From NCBI RefSeq assembly GCF_014356525.2, contig NC_052505.1, positions 26,970,549-27,034,548 on the forward strand: 64,000 nucleotides of DNA, given 5' to 3'. Origin of the DNA: Nilaparvata lugens. Its lineage: Eukaryota; Arthropoda; Insecta; Hemiptera; Delphacidae. Below, in pieces: positions 8,674 through 19,700 of the stretch. A program made the position numbers and the translations under genes. Each line of letters starts with the position of its first letter. Within the stretch, counting starts at the first letter, position 1. A model generated the notes under the pieces. It was not told the origin of the DNA. It saw only the letters and a list, made by a program, of their open reading frames with translations, and ran no database searches.

Positions 8674-11366
8674 TCCATGCTGTACTGCTTGCTTGAGGGT
8701 GCAGTAGTGACATACATCATATGTTCATGGTTGCTTAGAGCTGTCATGAGTCGTACATGATTAGATTTAAGAGTTTTTTTGTTCTCTGCCAGGAATGGGA
8801 AGTCGTTGTGCTCATCATGCAATTCGGAAGGGTACTCAATGTCCACCTCCAAGATGTAGCCAATCTTTTGAACATCTCCAACACCCTCAATACCTCTGCT
8901 CACCCCCTCCAACTCATCTTTCTTCATCCACTGGAATTTCCGGCATGGAAGTGGTTGGCACATTGCCCAGCCATACAGGTTGTTCGCATCTGTGTACAAG
9001 AGATATGATGTAGGCTTCTCGGGGTCAATAGGCGCTCCTGTGTAGGCATTGTTGGCTACAGCATGATGGTGTATACAATTTGTTATTCCTCCTCTGATAC
9101 CTCGCTCGATAAACATGTACATGTCATAGTCAGTAAGGAGCTCAAGCTCGACTTTAGTATATTTCAGCATGACATCAAAGGAAAAGCCTGGAGATGTAAA
9201 GTAGTGAGCACAATCCAAATCATAAGTCTTCATGCATACATTGCGGAAGCTCTCAAAGACATCAGCCAACAGGAGAACATCTGTTTTCAAGTATAGGTCA
9301 CTGTATTCTCCTAGAGTTCTACAACTGAATTGGTTCCACACAGTTTGAGCATGTTCATAATCATCACTGCTAACACTCCTATCAACCAGCTTGCTGAAAA
9401 ATGCCTCTTTGGGTGGTAGCAATGTTTCTTCAAGTCTCTGCCATGAATCGCAGTAGTCGTATGGAAACACTCCTTTCCTTGAGACAAGGCTCAATTTGTT
9501 TCCAAACACTTTAGCAGTATGTGGTAGCACTTTGGACAAGTCTTCCGGATTCGATGCTGATTTGACTAGGTTGGTGACCAGATTGTCTAAACTATCAGGC
9601 GTAAACCGGAATGTATCAATGAATTGAAGGTGCATTTTTGGAGATATTTGTTTGGTGAATGATATATACTTTTCTGATGGGTTTGGGATGACAGACAGCC
9701 GATCCTTATCTCTACCCAGCTCTGGAATAATGAGGTGTGTATCGTAGTTTGAAGAGTTGTGGAGAAACACTGGTATGAATGATTGTCGCTGATGCTGCAG
9801 GTTGCTTTTATGGCATAATGCATTCCGGTAGATACCAGTTTTATGACAATGGTCATACACCTTATCTTTATTGAACCATTCATTGCAGGCCTCACAGAAA
9901 TCAGCTGCATTATGTCGTTCTTGCTCTCTTTTGGTTAGTGGGAGCAACTTGATATTCCTGCAGTCAATTGCCTCATCTAAATCTTTTGCATACATGGTGA
10001 GGGTCTTCATGAAATGTTTGGCGGCATCAGGACCCCTGTAGACAATCGGCTCATGAGGGATTAGGTTAGTGATTGTCAGCCAGGAATCTTCCAAATCTGG
10101 GTCCCGCACAAAGTATAAGCAGTAACTCATTGCCTGATGATACTGGATAACTTTGGTAGCTTTACCAATCCATTGTTCATTGTCTTCATCAGGTTTCTCC
10201 AGGATGCACTCAAAATCGGCATATGCTACAATAGGTACTCTGTACTTTTGCACATGTTTCTCAAACTTTAAGGTTGGAGGTTTACCATCTTTCCCAACCT
10301 GTGGCATGATGATTCTTGCTGTATTATTGCTAGCATAATACTCCTCATGCTCAGCCATCCTGCGTTCTCCATCTATGTCCTGAGTGTAATGGGTGAAACA
10401 TCGTCTGCAGATGATAATTTTATGCTGATGTTTTGTGAGTTGGGATCTCACAAGTCTTTCAAAATTTTTAATGTAGCAGTAGTGGCTATTTGATTTATGT
10501 TCATTGTCATCCTCAAGGGTGTTGTTTTCATCATCATCCTTACTCTCACAGAGGAGGAGGAGATCAAAGTGATCTGCCTTCATTGCATTTCCAACTCTTC
10601 TTGGAAATATAATGTTCTTCTCATCCACACCATAAATATTAACTGATACCTCTGGATTATCTTTCTCAAATATATCGATTTGACTGATGGTAGTGGGAAA
10701 TCCAATGCCTGAAAAGTTGTATCTCTCTTCCAATTGATGGTATCGGTCGTTGACTCGTTGAGGATTACTGCCTTGTACATGTTTGGCGAGGATGGCCCAT
10801 TTGAAACATTGCTGGTCCATGTTTATAGAATTGACGATTGCCTTTCGCGCTGATAGAAGAGGTGGAAGACTGATGTAGGATGATCCACGTAGGGGAGTAT
10901 GTTTGCTAATCCTGATGAGCAATCCATCGATGATAAGCAAACTCCATCCACTGGAATTTCCTTCGAATTTCGACTCCTCATCCAGTAGCGTCATGCACGC
11001 TTGGTTGATGATGTCTGGAAGATTTATGATACTGAAGATTGTGTAGTTTGGAGTTTTGAAGGTGACATTCTGAAACTCTTCTTGTTCAAAGAAGGTCTTA
11101 TCAAGGGTGCTGCGGAAATATGTTGCCTCCAATACTAGATTGAACTTCATTGCTCCATGTGTCTGCAGTTGCTGACTGATGATGTGAACAATTTTATCCT
11201 TCAGACTGCTCAGAAAGGTGTGGAAATCTTTGGCAGGCTCATCCTTGTATGCATTATTGTAGTATAGAGTTGTGAGTCGGGATTTGAATGCCTCCTCCAG
11301 AACAACAAACTCGTCCACTGAGTTTGCTGTTTGTTGACATCGTAAAGCTTTGCTCATCTGGAACAA
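8670..11366 (-). pseudogene. Polymerase copy 2, exonuclease domain and motif A
   Basis: An 898-codon frame of a protein-primed family-B DNA polymerase of the Polinton/Maverick (or related adintovirus-like) kind. Exonuclease motif I is YADFECIL (about residue 384), motif II is HNSSNYDTHLI (about 539) and motif III is YLKTDVLLLADVFE (about 692). Polymerase motif A is YTDANNLYGWAM (about 794). A Cys-containing block (CRRCFTHY) precedes the exonuclease. Relative to copy 1, a 2-bp insertion near 8720 shifts the frame and ends it, after which motifs B and C continue in 7426-8673. The first ATG follows a TTGCATTGTTCCAG tract that could also be a splice acceptor, so the true start is uncertain. Confidence 0.88.
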
Positions 11367-11404
11367 TGCAAAACAATATTGTATTAGTATGGTATGCAGT
11401 ATTC

Positions 11405-11409
11405 AACTC

Positions 11410-11467
<58 letters not shown>

Positions 11468-11476
11468 TATATATAC
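11405..11476. repeat. (AT)n microsatellite
   Basis: About 70 bases of TA/AT dinucleotides just outside the polymerase start. Confidence 0.95.
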
Positions 11477-12202
11477 CATCATCAACAGATGTGGGGATGA
11501 AGGCGGTGAATCAGTATCAATATCTAGGATCGTGGGTCGGGGGGTTGGGGATAGAGGTTCGTAGGTGTTTATGTTCTAGGGATGATGGTCGGGAGCTGTA
11601 TGGGGGAATGTGAATGGGGTCTAGGATCTACTTCCTGAGGTGGGATGGGTGCTCCTGATCATTAGAACCATTGCCGCTCATGTCTGAAACGACATACACA
11701 CTATCAATGTCAAACATATTGTGAGTACAGCCTAATTCTAGGGCAAAGACTTGTTATACGTTTTTTAGGTTAGGTTGAATTACAACCACCAACTCAAAGA
11801 ACATAATTCATAATTAAACTCTCAACTTGTATGTATTGGAGCCTTATTCATAATTAAACTTATCATTTTCGAATTTAAGTCATTTTAGAATTTAATTGAA
11901 TTTTTTTTTTTGAAACTCTTTTGAACTTAATTGTTAAATCATGAATATAATATAAATATATATATAACTATAAAATGCACTGGTACTTACTCTTGATGTT
12001 GATAAATATGAAAGTAATCCAAAACCAATACACCAAAATCACACACACACATACTGGTGGCACACACACGTACTGACGGCACGACTGCCCAAGACACAAT
12101 GTCCCACTCCTTGCAGAACAACTCCTTTTATAGCCCCAGTTCAGAGGGAATTTTTTTCCCTTTTTTCCCATTTATTCCCGATTTTATGTGTTTTTAATTT
12201 TT
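11477..12202. other. Spacer without supported gene
   Basis: AT-rich except for G-rich DNA at about 11490-11640. Short ACACAC runs occur at 12040-12070. No coding signal is recognised. Confidence 0.4.
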
Positions 12203-12560
12203 TTTTTTTTTTTTGATGACCTTGAGGTCAGGGTGGTTGACCTGGATGACCTTGAGGTTAGGGTGGTTGACCTGGATGACCTTGAGGTTAGGGTGGTTGA
12301 CCTGGATGACCTTGAGGTTAGGTTGGTTGACCTGGATGACCTTGAGGTTGGGGTTGGTTGACCTGGATGACCTTGAGGTTAGGGTGGTTGACCTGGATGA
12401 CCTTGAGGTTAGGGTGGTTGACCTGGATGACTTGAGGTTAGGGTGGTTGACCTGGATGACCTTGAGGTTAGGGTGGTTGACCTGGATGACCTTGAGGTTA
12501 AGGTGGTTGACCTGGATGACCTTGAGGTTGGGGGTGGTTGACCTGGATGACCTTGAGGTG
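12203..12560. repeat. 30-bp minisatellite, about 11-12 units
   Basis: The unit is GATGACCTTGAGGTTAGGG followed by TGGTTGACCTG, with small indels in several units, and a poly-T run precedes the array. Because the unit is 30 bp both strands are open, giving artefactual repeat proteins. Confidence 0.95.
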
Positions 12561-12600
12561 AATGGCGACTCTGGCACACTTGTGTGCCAGAGTCGCCATT
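12561..12600. repeat. Perfect 40-bp palindrome (19-bp arms, TT spacer)
   Basis: AATGGCGACTCTGGCACAC is followed by TT and then its exact reverse complement. It abuts the 30-bp minisatellite directly. Such perfect arms are unstable unless recent or under selection. Confidence 0.95.
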
Positions 12601-13223
12601 TCGTATCTACTCGTATGCTTATTTTCGTTAATCAAATAATCATCATTTTATATACAGGTGTCCCAAAAGTAAAGTGCCAAACTTCGTGAATAGGTTCTAT
12701 GGGTCAAAACAAAGAGAAATGTAGAAAATTTTCCTAAAACGCTTCATTTATGAGATATTCGCCATATTGTATTTTTTACAAAATAATTTAAATCTTTGAA
12801 GTTATCCAACCGATCGCTATAAAAATCAGTACGGTAGGCATGTTCAAATAAGAGAGATGAACTGTAGAAAAAATATTCAACTTTGTCAAATTCAAAATGG
12901 CGGCCATTTTAAACTTTGAATCCAAAATTGCAGGAAAACGGTGATGGAGAAATTTACCAAGAACAATTTTTTAAAGAAATTTTATTTTTCTACAACTGCA
13001 CGTAAAGAAAGAATTTACATACTCAATTCTTGTAAAACAGCTTATTTCTGAGGAGAATCTACTTTTTCGTTCACCAACCATCTGCGCAACCAAGCACAGT
13101 AGATTTTCTTTACGCTCGCTAATCATTTGCGCATGAGCAGAAGAGTTTCTTTACGATCGCTAATCAGCTGATGATAAGCAGCTCGCCAAAAGACAAACCA
13201 CTCTCGGTCAGATCTCAAGTGGG
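12601..13223. other. Dispersed-element-like spacer
   Basis: Begins near a GGTGTCCCAAAAGT word resembling GTGTCCGAAAAGT at 17569, and looks like transposon-derived noncoding DNA. No coding frame is supported. Confidence 0.35.
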
Positions 13224-13490
13224 ATCATGATGAATAATTCTATAGTCTGATTTTTACTCTAATATTGGCGTATGAAGGAGGCTCCTTTTACCTTTTATAT
13301 TATCCTTGAGATGCAAAATTTCCAAAAACCTTGTATATACGTCGACGTGCAATTTAGAAAGGAACATGCCTGTCAAATTTCATAAAAATCTATTAACGCG
13401 TTTCGCCGTAAATGCGCAAAATATAAACATTAAGAGAAATGCCAAACCGTCGACTTGAATCTTAGACCTCACTTCTCTCGGTCAACTAGT
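13224..13490 (+). repeat. ~265-bp dispersed repeat, copy 1
   Basis: Matches 18852-19118 in direct orientation with roughly 90% identity, from GATGAATAATTCTATAGTC to ATCTTAGACCTCA plus CTCGGTCAA. It has no coding content and no terminal inverted repeats, so it may be a SINE or the tail of a larger element. Confidence 0.85.
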
Positions 13491-13931
13491 GTACTAGATG
13501 GTGAGAAAATGTAGTAGAACAAGACATACATTATTATGTACAATAGTAGACCAGACTGGCACTCACAATGTGACGCTCCAAAATACAAACCATCTTGTTC
13601 CAAAGTTTAAGTTTGACGCCCCGCTCCGCGAATAGACGCTTCCAGTGTGTTGGAAGTGTTTGTTCAGGACGCTCCACTCCACTCCGTCTTCAGTGTATTT
13701 GTATCCTAAGGGATAAATGGAAAAAGTTGTAGGAAATTTTTTAAAGCTTCAATTTGATAAACATTGGTGTTGCTATCCCTATCTATCATTCGAAAAAGCA
13801 GATAGCTATTCTTTTTAGCTCCGCAACTTTGCCAGATCGTTTTTCTTCAACAATATAGAAATATAACTATTCAACAAAATATTTAATCTCAATTATGAAA
13901 ATGTATTATACAATTGAAAAATAAATTTCTT

Positions 13932-14911
13932 GGTTAATAGAATATATGATTAATATTAGTGAAAAAATAATTCCATAGTACCCTTTTTTAGAAAAACTTT
14001 TCTTATATAAAATACAATCACAACTAGTTTAAAAAGGATACTATGGAATTATTTTTCAAGTAACAAATCAAGTAGCCCTGATGAGAAATACTCTATTAGA
14101 AAATATGATTATATCTTTAACAAGAATGAACAGTTGATATTAACTTATGGTACATCAAATATACTGATACCTATCTATCTTCCACTTCTATAGTGGCATG
14201 GTTCTATAGAAGACAGTGGCAAGACAGAGAATCGGCAACGCTGTTCTCCAATCTTTCTTCACTGCCATTATAACGTGGACCTCACTATAGTATCTGTATA
14301 TTCAGTAGACTAGACTATCAATTTAATATGATAAGCTTTTCTTCGTTCTAATTCAATAATATTGACGTCAGTTTCAAAGACCGAGGAACTCTGACCGCCT
14401 GACCGCCTGACCGCTCTCTGTGTGGACACACCTTAAATAGTTGAAATTAAAACTAGTTAACAAATAAAATCAACAACTTAAACAATCAACTAAAGAACTA
14501 TGAAGTACAATATAAAATATACATTAAAATGTTAAATATAAAATCTTTTTCGCCCCACTTGGAAGTAATGAGCTGGTTTTCGTGCGTCATAATTATGAAG
14601 GGCCGAAAGTGATTGTTTTCTGACCAGGCCGGTAAAAACGGCCCTAGGGCTGTACGATAACCTTGAAGTCAGCTGATTCTGATTTGATGTGAACGGCTTT
14701 ACGAAATAGTTTATGCTTCTAGAATTGAATAAAGTATTCTGCAATAATATACTATCATTTCATTTGGATAAATAAAATGGAGATAAGATTTATATTATAA
14801 ACTATTTGAATTTGATTTTCAGAATAGGATAGAACTTCTAACCTAAACTTCCAAAGTCGACGACAACAAGCATTGTAGATGTTGACATTCAGATTGGTCA
14901 AATTTCAAGTG
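13932..14911 (+). repeat. Right copy of the ~950-bp direct duplication
   Basis: Matches 1-953 in direct orientation. Here the sequence continues past CAAGTG into TGCTATAAC and ordinary AT-rich DNA, so this is probably the uninterrupted version of the locus. Polinton-like and satellite DNA lies between the two copies. They could reflect a tandem duplication, an insertion with target rearrangement, or two haplotypes joined in an assembly. Confidence 0.9.
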
Positions 14912-16432
14912 TGCTATAACAGCTGATGAAAAAACTTTTTATCATTTGTGTTTATTATTCAATAATTAAAACATTTATAAGAATATCATCTTATTGTCAT
15001 TTGAAAGAATAAAAAAGTATAAACTCAACCTCCCACATAATTGAACATAATCTTTTAGGTTATTTAAACAAATCATAATAAAAAATAAAAATACTTGGAC
15101 AATTTCCTGATATTCAGATTACCTTAGATTTGCTAGAGCTATGACCTTCCACTTTTGCTTTCGGAAGTGCTTAATAAACAATAATTCTCTTATATATATT
15201 GCTTATTTCTCTGTGTGGAGAAAAATAGCGTTCGCACCACGGGAAAATACGTTTTTTCCGACTCTCAATCTTTTCTAGTGAAAAGATGAAAACCAATGAA
15301 ACCCGATTTCGAGCCGGAAAAGTCGCATTTTCGGCCCTAGGTGCGAAATATACTATTAAGTTTGATCTCAAACCAGGCTTGACACAAGTAAGCACAAAAC
15401 TTTTATTTTACAGCAGTGTTTAATATATAATTTTTGAATGTACAAGTACAAAAATAATCTTAACATATACGGTAGATAACACACTAAACGAAATCTTACC
15501 AAATTGAATTTTGTAAATGTATTGTTATCTTATTGTAAGTTACACAATCACAGAAATTTCAAGGCACTAAATTTAGTTTCATTGAAGTAGTAGGTGAGAA
15601 CATAAAAATAGGTCTAGTATAAAATAAAATTCTGGAAGTTGATAATGATGCTGTCTGAAAAGAACAAGGACAGAAATAAACAAAATGTTTTGAAGATATA
15701 AAAACACGAGTAAATATTAGGAATTTATTAATAATTCTCACATCCTCATAAAAGTTACTTAATTTGGAATATCGATCTAGATTAGTATTAGTAGTTGATG
15801 ATAGAAATGCAATTCATTTTCACAAAAAAGGTAAATTTTCAACTTGTAAAATTATTCTCCAAATACTGAGTAAAATATTGTCACTTTCACTTAAAAAAAA
15901 AACATTCTTGCAGACTAACAAAAACATGAATCTTCATGAAGAATGAATAAAATCGTATTTTCGTCTATACTCTATCTTAATAACAAGAATCATGGATGAA
16001 GATTGATATTTTTGATACAATAAAGAGTAAAATTAAAAAATAATAATAATCAGGCCTACAGTGAATGGTAAAACATGAATGGTCAATAGACATAGAACGA
16101 TTAAAGTTTAAACCAAGGTAGATTTCAAACAAAGTATAAACAGTATACACAAATTAATAACTCATACGTTTTGAATAAGGAATTATTACTATTTTTTGTG
16201 AATTGTAAGAAATTAAATTTGTGAATGAGCCAATAATTCATAAAAGTGAAGTTATTCATGAAAGATGGGAATAGCAGCAACTGTAATCACAATAACCAAT
16301 AGAATAATTATTCACAACTGATAGATTACTACGGAAGATCATAATTTTTCATGTCCATTCGCCACAAACGATTGGTCAATATTCATGAATGAGCTATGAG
16401 CAATATTCACAAAATACTGTTGCTATTATAAG
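14912..16432. other. Intergenic DNA 3' of RnrL
   Basis: AT-rich, no supported gene. The short frames at 15171-15395 and 15559-15741 have no recognisable content. Confidence 0.5.
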
Positions 16433-16438
16433 TTTATT
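16433..16438 (-). terminator. Polyadenylation signal AATAAA for RnrL
   Basis: AATAAA on the minus strand, 28 bases past the RnrL stop codon (16466-16468). This implies a very short 3' UTR if used. Confidence 0.6.
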
Positions 16439-16465
16439 CACAAATACCATTACTCTTCAACATTT

Positions 16466-16705
16466 TTACGAGCCGCACATCATACAATCATCCTTGTTCT
16501 CAATGGAGCAGACCATTGAGCTCATATTGTAGGCTCGGTCCTCTTCTCCGGCGTCTGTTTCCTTCTCTACGCCGTTGGACGTCGAGGCGCCATTTTCAGT
16601 CACTTTACCGTTGACCGGTTTCCTCAGTTTGGTCTTGTCGACGGTGAATTGGATTGCTTGAGCTGCCGGTTTGGTACGGAGGTAGTACATGCCCGTTTTC
16701 AGACC
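16466..16705 (-). CDS. RnrL: RnrL exon 14 (C-terminus)
   Basis: Begins [19 protein letters not shown] with the Tyr751/Tyr752 radical-transfer pair. It then has a variable Glu/Asn-rich linker slightly longer than usual, and ends with CMMCGS, whose two cysteines re-reduce the active site. Confidence 0.97.
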   Translation of the reverse strand, partial: GLKTGMYYLRTKPAAQAIQFTVDKTKLRKPVNGKVTENGASTSNGVEKETDAGEEDRAYNMSSMVCSIENKDDCMMCGS

Positions 16706-19700
16706 CTGTTCAATAGACAGTGGACAATTCAGTGAAAGCTTTACAATTTATCAAAAACATTCAACGTGTGCAATAAACAGATGAAAATTGATGAGAAATT
16801 GCTATTATTCAAATGCTAATGGATAAATAATCATTATTAAACGAAAATTCAAAGTTAAATGCTGTAAACCACCTCGAAGACTTCTGCTACTGCAAATACT
16901 GACAACAGGGTTAGATAGATTGATAGATATCTTTATCGATCAATGAAACATCTATAGATGCATAAGATCACGTCAAAATATTAGAACACATACTTAACAG
17001 CTAGATAGAAATTCGATAAGAGCTACTATCCAAGAATTATTTGCCAGCCCGGGAATCGAACCCGATACCTCCTAATTTATTTCTTTATTTTCTTTATTTA
17101 TTCTTTTTACAATGGAGCACAGATCGGGAGAGAAAAACTAAGAATACCTTGTACTATTTCTCTCCCAAATTTAGGTAGCATTAAAAGTCCAAAATGAGGT
17201 TATGTCTTCTAGATTTCCATAAAATTTTCAGTCCAAAAATTAAAAACTGGTCTACTAATCTCAAACCAAATTGACAATCTTTGATTCCCGGGCTGGCAAA
17301 TAATTTTTGAATAGTAACTCTTATCGAATTTCCATCTAGCTGTTTACCCTGTAGGCAATATTTGCAGTAGCAGAAGTCTTCGAGGTGGTTTACAGCATTT
17401 AATTTTTGGACTTACGTTTAATAATAATATTATGTACAATAATCTTCATAGTGAAGAAAACTCAAGTTCTACTCCAAATATTTTCTTTGTAATAGAGAAT
17501 GATGAATGTTTCAATACGAGAGAAACCAAATTTTGATATGAATACTCAAATATACAGAGTGTCCGAAAAGTCAAACACCATGGGGATTCACACTTCTATT
17601 AATTACTTTATTGGCAATATATTTCACAATGGAACAACGGGAACTTCTAAGCACTGATGTTGGCACAGTCTACGTTTTCTGGATTGACTACCGTATTCGT
17701 AATGTGATTGGTCAGTGCATTTAGGACTGCAGGGCCACTAAAAGAAAGTAAATCTACTAAGCGTCCTCATAGCGAGTTTAATGAAAGTGTTAACACGTTT
17801 TCATTCTGGCGATGTTTGAACACACTCATAAGAACCTATGGAGGCCAGTAGAGCAGAAATTGATTAGAAACATGTGCTCTAGGAAAGCATTAAAATTAAT
17901 TAATATTAAGTAATTTGAACAATGTATTTCAATCATCAATTATTCAAATTATTATAGATTATAGTAAATTGTAGCCTAGTAAAGGAAACATAATTGGAAA
18001 GAAAGGGCTTCAGAGGACGATTGGAATTATAATAATATGTTACTAGTAATATAAGTAACTAGTAGTTCTGTGAACAGTAGAACTCACGCAGTATTCTCAT
18101 CCACAAGTTCCTGATGTCACTTGTTTTTAATGTTAACAAACTCAGTTCACATCGAATGAAAAAGACTAAGAAATTTTCAATTAATTTGTTTATCAGAGAT
18201 TGACAATGGTGTAATAACCGAAACCGGTCTTTCTAATTATCAATAAATCAGTGGTTTTTTGACAATTTCTTAGTCTTTTTCATTCGATATGAATAATTAC
18301 CACAATATCAACTTCTCAACTACACAAAAAGTGAAAAAAAAACTCAGTTCACGTTTGAATTTGTATTTCATATGATATAATTCATCCAGTTCCGTGATAA
18401 TCTTTCTATCTGATGAAAATTAATTTTTTACAATAAAAAATATTACAATTTCTTCAGCATTATTTAGTTTATTTGTTTATCTTTAATCACCTATTAAATT
18501 AGTTTTTTCGAATGTGAGAATATTGATACTAATGAGCACGCATAATAATACCGTGACTGCAAAACAAAATATTGAAACCAGAGACCTTAAAGCTGCGATT
18601 AGACCAAAGTTATCAACAACATGTTAATAACTCAATCCTTATAGATTATATTAGATTGAACATAACTTATCATACACATGATGAAGATGTATGTTTGTCA
18701 ACTTCCGTTCAATCTAATAGAATCTATAAGGTGTAAACCCAGCTAAAAGATGCATACCTCTTTAAGGTCTTTGATTGAAACTATAGACCTTATACAAATA
18801 CAGTAATAGACTGGCTTCTCCACACATCTGTGTAATCACTTGTCAGCAGATTTATGATGAATAATTCTATAGTCTGATTTTTACTCTAATATTGGCGTAT
18901 GAAGGAGGCTCCTTTTTCCTTTTATATTATCCTTGAGATGCAAAATTTCCAAAAACCTTGCATATACGTCGACGCGCAATTTAAAAAGGAACATAGTTGT
19001 CAAATTTCATGAAAATCTATTACCGCGTTTTGCCGTAAATGCGCAACATATAAACATTTAAACATTAAGAGAAATGCCAAACCGTTGACTTGAATCTTAG
19101 ACCTCAATTCGCTCGGTCAATAATATAAGTATATATACTAGTACTAGTATATAAGTAATATAAGTAGTAAGTTACTGAAGTAAAGACCTGGGAAGAAATG
19201 GCGATACAATTGCCAAGGTCTTGTAGAGAAGGGACTAACACCAACACAAGCCCATGACCGAGACCGAGACTCCTGGAAGCGACTGACCCGAAACGCCGAC
19301 CCCACCTCAGTGGGAAAAGGCTGAGAAGAAGAAGACTGAAGTAAAGTAATAGTGAATTATTTGAATTTGTGAAAATGAATAAAATTTACCAATTTCCAAG
19401 CGTAGAAGTGCATGGAGGTGAGCTTTCCATAGTTGGGCTCGGCAATGTGGATGTTGAGTGACTGTGATTGGTCGATGAAAGCGCCCCTGTCGGCCGCCAT
19501 CTTCAATACCACTTTTTGAGAAATTTCCCACACTGTCTTGTACAACGCCTTCAGGTCGTCGGGAATTCCGGCAATGTTCTGCAACATTCATTTTTTATTT
19601 ATTTATTGTACAAAATACTAAACTCATAATATAATTATTATGACATTGAAGGAAAAAATAGGCTGAGCCTGTACTATTTCTCTCCAAAAATTTTGATAAA

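Noticed and set aside
12194..12689. 127- and 158-codon repeat proteins on both strands
   Set aside because: A 30-bp tandem repeat keeps every stop-free frame open; there is no start context or conserved flank.
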